Assembly: GCA_035647455.1 (NCBI GenBank)
Contig: DASRNI010000028.1
Span: 124,001-188,000 of the forward strand
Length of the DNA stretch: 64,000 bases
Source of the DNA: UBA1361 sp035647455
GTDB lineage: Bacteria > Bacillota_I > Bacilli_A > RFN20 > CAG-826
Direction: 5' to 3'
Below the pieces are notes generated by a model, which worked only from the letters and a program-made list of their open reading frames with translations, did not search any database and was not told where the DNA came from. The stretch's first letter is position 1. The number at the start of each line of letters is the position of its first letter. The translations under genes were made by a program, and so were the position numbers. This document shows positions 60,031 through 64,000 of the stretch, one piece after another.

Positions 60031-61635
60031 ATGCATAAAAAACCAATTATTTTAGTTATTTTGGACGGGTATGGATACAGTTTAGAAGCAAAGGGCAACG
60101 CTGTTCTTGCCGCAAATACTCCGACAATTACTAACTTTTTTAAAGAATACCCAACAACGTTAATTGAGGCTTCTGGTGAAGCGGTTGGCTTACCAACGGG
60201 ACAAATGGGAAATAGTGAAGTTGGCCACATGAATATTGGCGCCGGACGCATTGTCTATCAGTCGTTAACTTATATTAATCAGAAAATAAAAGATAAAACT
60301 TTCTTTGCGAATAAGAGTTATTTAAAAGCGATCGCCCACGCGAAACAAAATAATGCTAAGTTACATCTTTTTGGTTTAGTTAGTGATGGTGGTGTTCATT
60401 CTCATCTCGAACATATAAAAGCAATTTTATTAATGGCAAAGAATGAAGGCTTGAATAATGCATATATGCATGCTTTTATGGATGGACGTGATGTTGCACC
60501 ACAAAATGGGCCAAAATATATTAAAGAATTAACTGATTATATGGCGGAAATAAAGTTTGGTGAACTTGCCTCGATCAGTGGTCGCTATTATGCGATGGAC
60601 CGTGATAAAAACTTAAGTCGTAACGACTTAGCGTTTCAAACAATTGCTAATCGGGCCGGGTTGTCATTTAGTGATTTTAATGCTTACTTTAAGAATCAAT
60701 ATCAAACATTACCTAAATCCGGCATGGAACCAAGTGATGAATTTGTAATTCCGGCATATAACGAGAATGTTAATGCAAAACTAGAATCAAACGATGCGGT
60801 TATTTTTATGAATTTCCGTCCTGACCGCGCAATTCAGTTAAGCACAATGATTACGAATCCCCGCTTTTATAGTAATCCGCCACTTGTCGATGGTGTTCCC
60901 GCTTATGAAGCATATACACCTAATAAAACATTTAGTAACTTATGTTACGTTTGTACGATGAAATATGCGGATTCTGTCAAAGGGGAAATTGCTTTTGCCT
61001 TACCGCCACTTGATAACGGTCTTGGCGTATTTCTTGCTAATAAAGGTTATAAGCAACTTCGCATTGCCGAAACGGAAAAATATGCGCATGTTACTTTTTT
61101 CTTTGATGGCACAGTTAATTATGATGGCGTTGAAAAGCCGGAACTAAAAGGGGCACGTCGTGTTTTAATTAATTCGCCAAAAGTTGCTACTTATGACTTA
61201 AAACCAGAAATGGGGGCATACGAAATAACTGATGCTTTAATTAACGAACTTAATAAAGGCGATTTGGATGTTGTTATATTGAACTTTGCCAACCCCGACA
61301 TGGTTGGTCATACTGCAATTATGCCCGCGGTTATTAAAGCACTTGAAGCAGTTGATCGTTGTGTTTTAAAAATTAAAAACTGGGTTGACACAAATGGTGG
61401 AACTTTAATTTTGACCGCAGATCACGGCAACGCGGAAAAACTTTTAGAAGAAGATGGCCGCCCCTGCACCGCTCATACTACGAATTTAGTGCAATTTAGC
61501 ATTAATAATAAAAAAATAAAATTAAGAAAGGATGGTGGAAAACTTGGTAATATTGCTCCAACAATTATCGATTTACTTGGCGAAACCGCACCACAAGAAA
61601 TGACCGAATCAAGTTTAATCACCAAAAAAGGATAA
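60031..61635 (+). CDS. gpmI: 2,3-bisphosphoglycerate-independent phosphoglycerate mutase
   Basis: 534 residues, a little longer than usual. VILDGYGYS (about 8-16) and the phosphorylated Ser in GQMGNSEVGHMNIGAGR (about 57-73) are present, as are DGRDVAP near 152 and LTADHGNAE near 470 for manganese. It interconverts 3- and 2-phosphoglycerate. It ends 2 bases before pepF. Confidence 0.97.
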   Translation: MHKKPIILVILDGYGYSLEAKGNAVLAANTPTITNFFKEYPTTLIEASGEAVGLPTGQMGNSEVGHMNIGAGRIVYQSLTYINQKIKDKTFFANKSYLKAIAHAKQNNAKLHLFGLVSDGGVHSHLEHIKAILLMAKNEGLNNAYMHAFMDGRDVAPQNGPKYIKELTDYMAEIKFGELASISGRYYAMDRDKNLSRNDLAFQTIANRAGLSFSDFNAYFKNQYQTLPKSGMEPSDEFVIPAYNENVNAKLESNDAVIFMNFRPDRAIQLSTMITNPRFYSNPPLVDGVPAYEAYTPNKTFSNLCYVCTMKYADSVKGEIAFALPPLDNGLGVFLANKGYKQLRIAETEKYAHVTFFFDGTVNYDGVEKPELKGARRVLINSPKVATYDLKPEMGAYEITDALINELNKGDLDVVILNFANPDMVGHTAIMPAVIKALEAVDRCVLKIKNWVDTNGGTLILTADHGNAEKLLEEDGRPCTAHTTNLVQFSINNKKIKLRKDGGKLGNIAPTIIDLLGETAPQEMTESSLITKKG

Positions 61636-61637
61636 TT

Positions 61638-63332
61638 ATGAAATTTAGTGAATATCCATTTAACATTCCTAATGTTGAAAAAGTCCAAAAAGACTTACTT
61701 AAACTTATAGCAAGGTTTAAAGAAGCACAAGATGCGAAAGCTGCCGCGCGAGTAATGCGGCGTATTTCCAAATATATGGAAGAAGTACGTACTGATGCAA
61801 CAATTATTACCGTCCGGTTTTCGCAAGATACAACGAATGAAGAATACGTTAAGGCACGTGAATATCTCGATCAAAACTTGCCTTACTTATCAGCAGTTCT
61901 TAATGAATACAATCATTTATTAGTTAATTCCCCATTCCGTGCGGAACTTGAAAAGACATGGGGAACGTATTATTTTGAAATGATCGAAACCTCGCTGAAA
62001 GTGTTTAATCCTTCAATTATTGAACTCATGCAAAAAGAAGCGAAATTAACAAGTGACTATGACAAACTGATTGCCAGTGCCAAAATTAAGTTTAATGGCG
62101 AAGTGCTTAACTTATCGCAATTAGGGAAGTACACAACACATAAAGACCGCGAAACACGAAAGAAAGCAACAATAGCGTCAATGAAGTTCTTTGAAAAAAA
62201 TGACGAAGAACTCGGCCGGATTTATGATGAATTAGTGAAGGCACGCGACGAAATGGCGAAGAAACTTGGCTTCAATAACTATTTAGAGCTAGGTTACTTA
62301 AAACTTGGCCGTCTTGATTATACGCATAAAGAAGTCGCAGTTTACCGTGAGCAAATCTTTAATGATGTCGTGCCTTATGTGACAAGACTTTACCGGCAAA
62401 GCTTAAAACGCGCAGGTATTAAAGGTCCACGAATTTATGACTTATCACAAGACTTTATTGATGGGAATCCACTCCCACTTGGCGATAGTAAATATTTAGT
62501 GGAACAAGCAACGAAAATGTATGATGAACTTAGTTTAGAAACTGGGGCATTTTTCCGCTTCATGGTTGAAAATGAATTGCTTGATCTTGATGCACGCGCG
62601 GGTAAACGTGGCGGTGGTTTCATGACTTACTTCCCGCGTTACCAAGCACCGTTTATTTTTGCTAACTTTAATGGTACAGCACAAGACGTTGATACACTAA
62701 CTCATGAAGTTGGTCATGCTTATCAAGGTTATGAAAGCCGCAACATTAAAATTGCCGAGTACCGCTCACCAACGTTAGAAGCATGTGAAATTCATTCAAT
62801 GAGCATGGAGTTCTTTGCTTGGCCATGGATGGAACTCATGTTTGACGACGCTGATAAATATCGTTTATCACACTTAGAAGGAACAATTAAGTTTCTCCCT
62901 TATGGTGTTGCTGTTGATGAATTCCAAGAGCAAGTTTATTTAAACCCGCATTATACCCATGAAGAACGTTGTACTTTATGGCGCGACATTGAAAAGAAAT
63001 ACTTACCAATTCGCAATTATCGCGGTTTACCGTTCTTTGAAAAAGGAACATTCTGGCTCCGCCAAGCACATATTTTTACTGCGCCACTATATTACATTGA
63101 TTACACTTTAGCCCAAGTCGTTGCGTTCCAATTCGCTAACGAAATGTGGCGTAATCCAGAGAGAGCGTGGCGCAAATATGTCCGCCTTTGTCGTTTAGGT
63201 GGGCGCTATCCATTTGTGGAACTTTTAGAAAAAGCAAAACTGCGTAATCCATTTATCGAAGGAAATGTTAAAAAGGCAATCACGCCGCTACGGCGCAAAC
63301 TAAAATTACTCGCTGAAGAGTTAGTCGAATAA
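61638..63332 (+). CDS. pepF: M3-family oligoendopeptidase
   Basis: 564 residues. The zinc motif HEVGHAYQGYE is near 355-365, and the third ligand region SPTLEACEIHSMSMEF near 377-392. It has no signal peptide, so it trims peptides in the cytoplasm, likely imported ones. AAAGGA at the end of gpmI is its ribosome binding site. Confidence 0.94.
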   Translation: MKFSEYPFNIPNVEKVQKDLLKLIARFKEAQDAKAAARVMRRISKYMEEVRTDATIITVRFSQDTTNEEYVKAREYLDQNLPYLSAVLNEYNHLLVNSPFRAELEKTWGTYYFEMIETSLKVFNPSIIELMQKEAKLTSDYDKLIASAKIKFNGEVLNLSQLGKYTTHKDRETRKKATIASMKFFEKNDEELGRIYDELVKARDEMAKKLGFNNYLELGYLKLGRLDYTHKEVAVYREQIFNDVVPYVTRLYRQSLKRAGIKGPRIYDLSQDFIDGNPLPLGDSKYLVEQATKMYDELSLETGAFFRFMVENELLDLDARAGKRGGGFMTYFPRYQAPFIFANFNGTAQDVDTLTHEVGHAYQGYESRNIKIAEYRSPTLEACEIHSMSMEFFAWPWMELMFDDADKYRLSHLEGTIKFLPYGVAVDEFQEQVYLNPHYTHEERCTLWRDIEKKYLPIRNYRGLPFFEKGTFWLRQAHIFTAPLYYIDYTLAQVVAFQFANEMWRNPERAWRKYVRLCRLGGRYPFVELLEKAKLRNPFIEGNVKKAITPLRRKLKLLAEELVE

Positions 63333-63341
63333 TTATATAAG

Positions 63342-63370
63342 ACTCTCCAAATAAAATTGGAGAGTTTTTT
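63342..63370 (+). terminator. Terminator after pepF
   Basis: ACTCTCCAA / TTGGAGAGT, 9-bp stem, loop ATAAAA, then TTTTT. It reaches the last base pair of the convergent rex stop codon. Confidence 0.9.
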
Positions 63371-64000
63371 ATTTACGTTTTTTTCGTGAACGCTTAATAT
63401 TTAGGCGATAATTGAGTAGTGATAAACTACTGGCCATGTTTTCGTTTTGTAAGACGATATGGTCGGGAACGTTAATATGTGTCGGTGCAAAGTTCCAAAT
63501 TGCTTTTACCCCGGCTTTAACTGCATCGTTCGTTGCTTGTTGGGCAACGTTCCGTGGGGTTGTAATAATCGCAATTTCCGCACCAATGTCCGCAACAATT
63601 TTTTCGAGATCATCGAGAGAATATATTTTCTTATCGTTCATAACAGTACCGATTAGTTTTTCATCAGTATCAAAGCCAGCAACAATATCGAGTCCCCATT
63701 CATGAAAACCGTCATAATTTAATAGTGCTGTTCCTAAATGGCCAACACCGAGAAGAACAGCGGTACTTATTTTTGTGTAAACGCCAAACTCTAAAATTTC
63801 GTCAACGAGTAAACTAGCTTTACGACCAAGTTTTGGATTACCGGGTGTTTTACAAATTTGCGCTAAATCTTTTTTTACCGTTTCAACATTAATCCCGGTT
63901 ATTTCGCTAATTTGTGGTGACGTTATATAAAGAGCGCCATCATTTAATAACTGCCGACTAACACTTAAGTAAATCGGGGTCCGAAATACTAAGTTTTTGG
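63369..64000 (-). CDS. rex: Redox-sensing repressor Rex, partial
   Basis: 209 residues visible; the N-terminal few lie beyond the window end. A winged-helix part (RTPIYLSVSRQLLNDGALYI, ISEITGINVETVKKDLAQI) is followed by a Rossmann domain: LLGVGHLGTALLNY, then IVAGFDTD, then IITTPRNVAQQ and AIWNFAPTHINVP. Rex represses fermentation genes until NADH rises. The linker after the helix-turn-helix (KTPGNPKLGRKASLLV) differs from the usual FGEFGRRGVGY. The stop overlaps the pepF terminator. Confidence 0.88.
   Translation of the reverse strand, partial: KNLVFRTPIYLSVSRQLLNDGALYITSPQISEITGINVETVKKDLAQICKTPGNPKLGRKASLLVDEILEFGVYTKISTAVLLGVGHLGTALLNYDGFHEWGLDIVAGFDTDEKLIGTVMNDKKIYSLDDLEKIVADIGAEIAIITTPRNVAQQATNDAVKAGVKAIWNFAPTHINVPDHIVLQNENMASSLSLLNYRLNIKRSRKKRK

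Noticed and set aside
1..64000. Mycoplasma-type code (TGA = Trp)
   Set aside because: TGA ends sufC, parB, der, mutL and cysQ at the expected lengths, and Trp is encoded by TGG throughout.

Overview
The window is AT-rich chromosomal DNA from a low-GC Gram-positive lineage (Bacilli/Mollicutes-related). TGA is a stop codon (ends of sufC, parB, der, mutL and cysQ), so the code is the standard bacterial one and not the Mycoplasma/Spiroplasma code. Gene blocks keep the order known from Bacillus: yhaM-hit-prsA, sufCDSUB, mnmG-rsmG-parA-parB, dnaD-nth with recU, gpsB-rnpB, rny-ymdB-miaB-ricA-mutS-mutL-miaA, rpoE-fba, and pgi beside an S1-domain gene. Small genome features and the absence of any peptidoglycan gene (no ponA beside recU) suggest an Acholeplasma/Izemoplasma/RF39-like organism, but this is inference. 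I see no mobile element, phage, rRNA or CRISPR array, and no gene-free stretch longer than 300 bases; the rnpB gap is an RNA gene.

Layout. 1-4.2 kb: membrane flippase-like protein, lipid-type glycosyltransferase, recX and yhaM. 4.2-8.1 kb (minus): HIT hydrolase and two tandem PrsA-like lipoproteins. 8.3-13 kb: complete SUF iron-sulfur operon, running into mnmG, rsmG, parA and a degenerate parB. 17.1-18.2 kb: FMN riboswitch with ribU, then a convergent ferredoxin. 18.3-25.8 kb: cmk, der, gpsA, HU, a truncated CCA-type nucleotidyltransferase, a GlmS whose glutaminase domain has lost its nucleophile, dnaD and nth. 25.8-27.1 kb (minus): recU and an exonuclease. 27.1-30.5 kb: gpsB-like gene, RNase P RNA, pgsA, pncC, recA and a small membrane protein. 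30.5-41.8 kb: RNase Y with a structured leader, then tRNA modification, mismatch repair and one-carbon genes. 41.8-46.4 kb: an undescribed three-gene ABC exporter-like system. 46.4-55.9 kb: cold shock protein, ychF, then an operon argS-rpoE-fba-nrnA-cysQ plus two secreted nucleotidases. 55.9-59.4 kb (minus): NFU protein, five tRNAs, pgi, S1 protein and HAD phosphatase. 59.5-64 kb: LemA-like gene, gpmI, pepF and partial rex (minus).

How the genes fit together. Translation and tRNA maturation dominate (mnmG, rsmG, miaA, miaB, argS, der, ychF, rnpB), with RNA decay (RNase Y, YhaM, NrnA, RicA-like), DNA repair (recA, recX, recU, mutSL, nth) and glycolysis (pgi, fba, gpmI). NrnA, CysQ and two lipoprotein nucleotidases form a nucleotide recycling and scavenging block. 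RibU, the secreted nucleotidases and PepF fit a scavenging lifestyle.

The most unusual signals are the GlmS with Cys1 replaced by Gly, a ParB lacking its CTP-binding motifs, a half-length CCA-type enzyme next to tRNAs that already encode CCA, at least six genes whose -10 box lies 6-7 bases before the start codon (leaderless mRNAs), an AUA-initiated ABC ATPase, and an operator-like inverted repeat upstream of the HAD gene.
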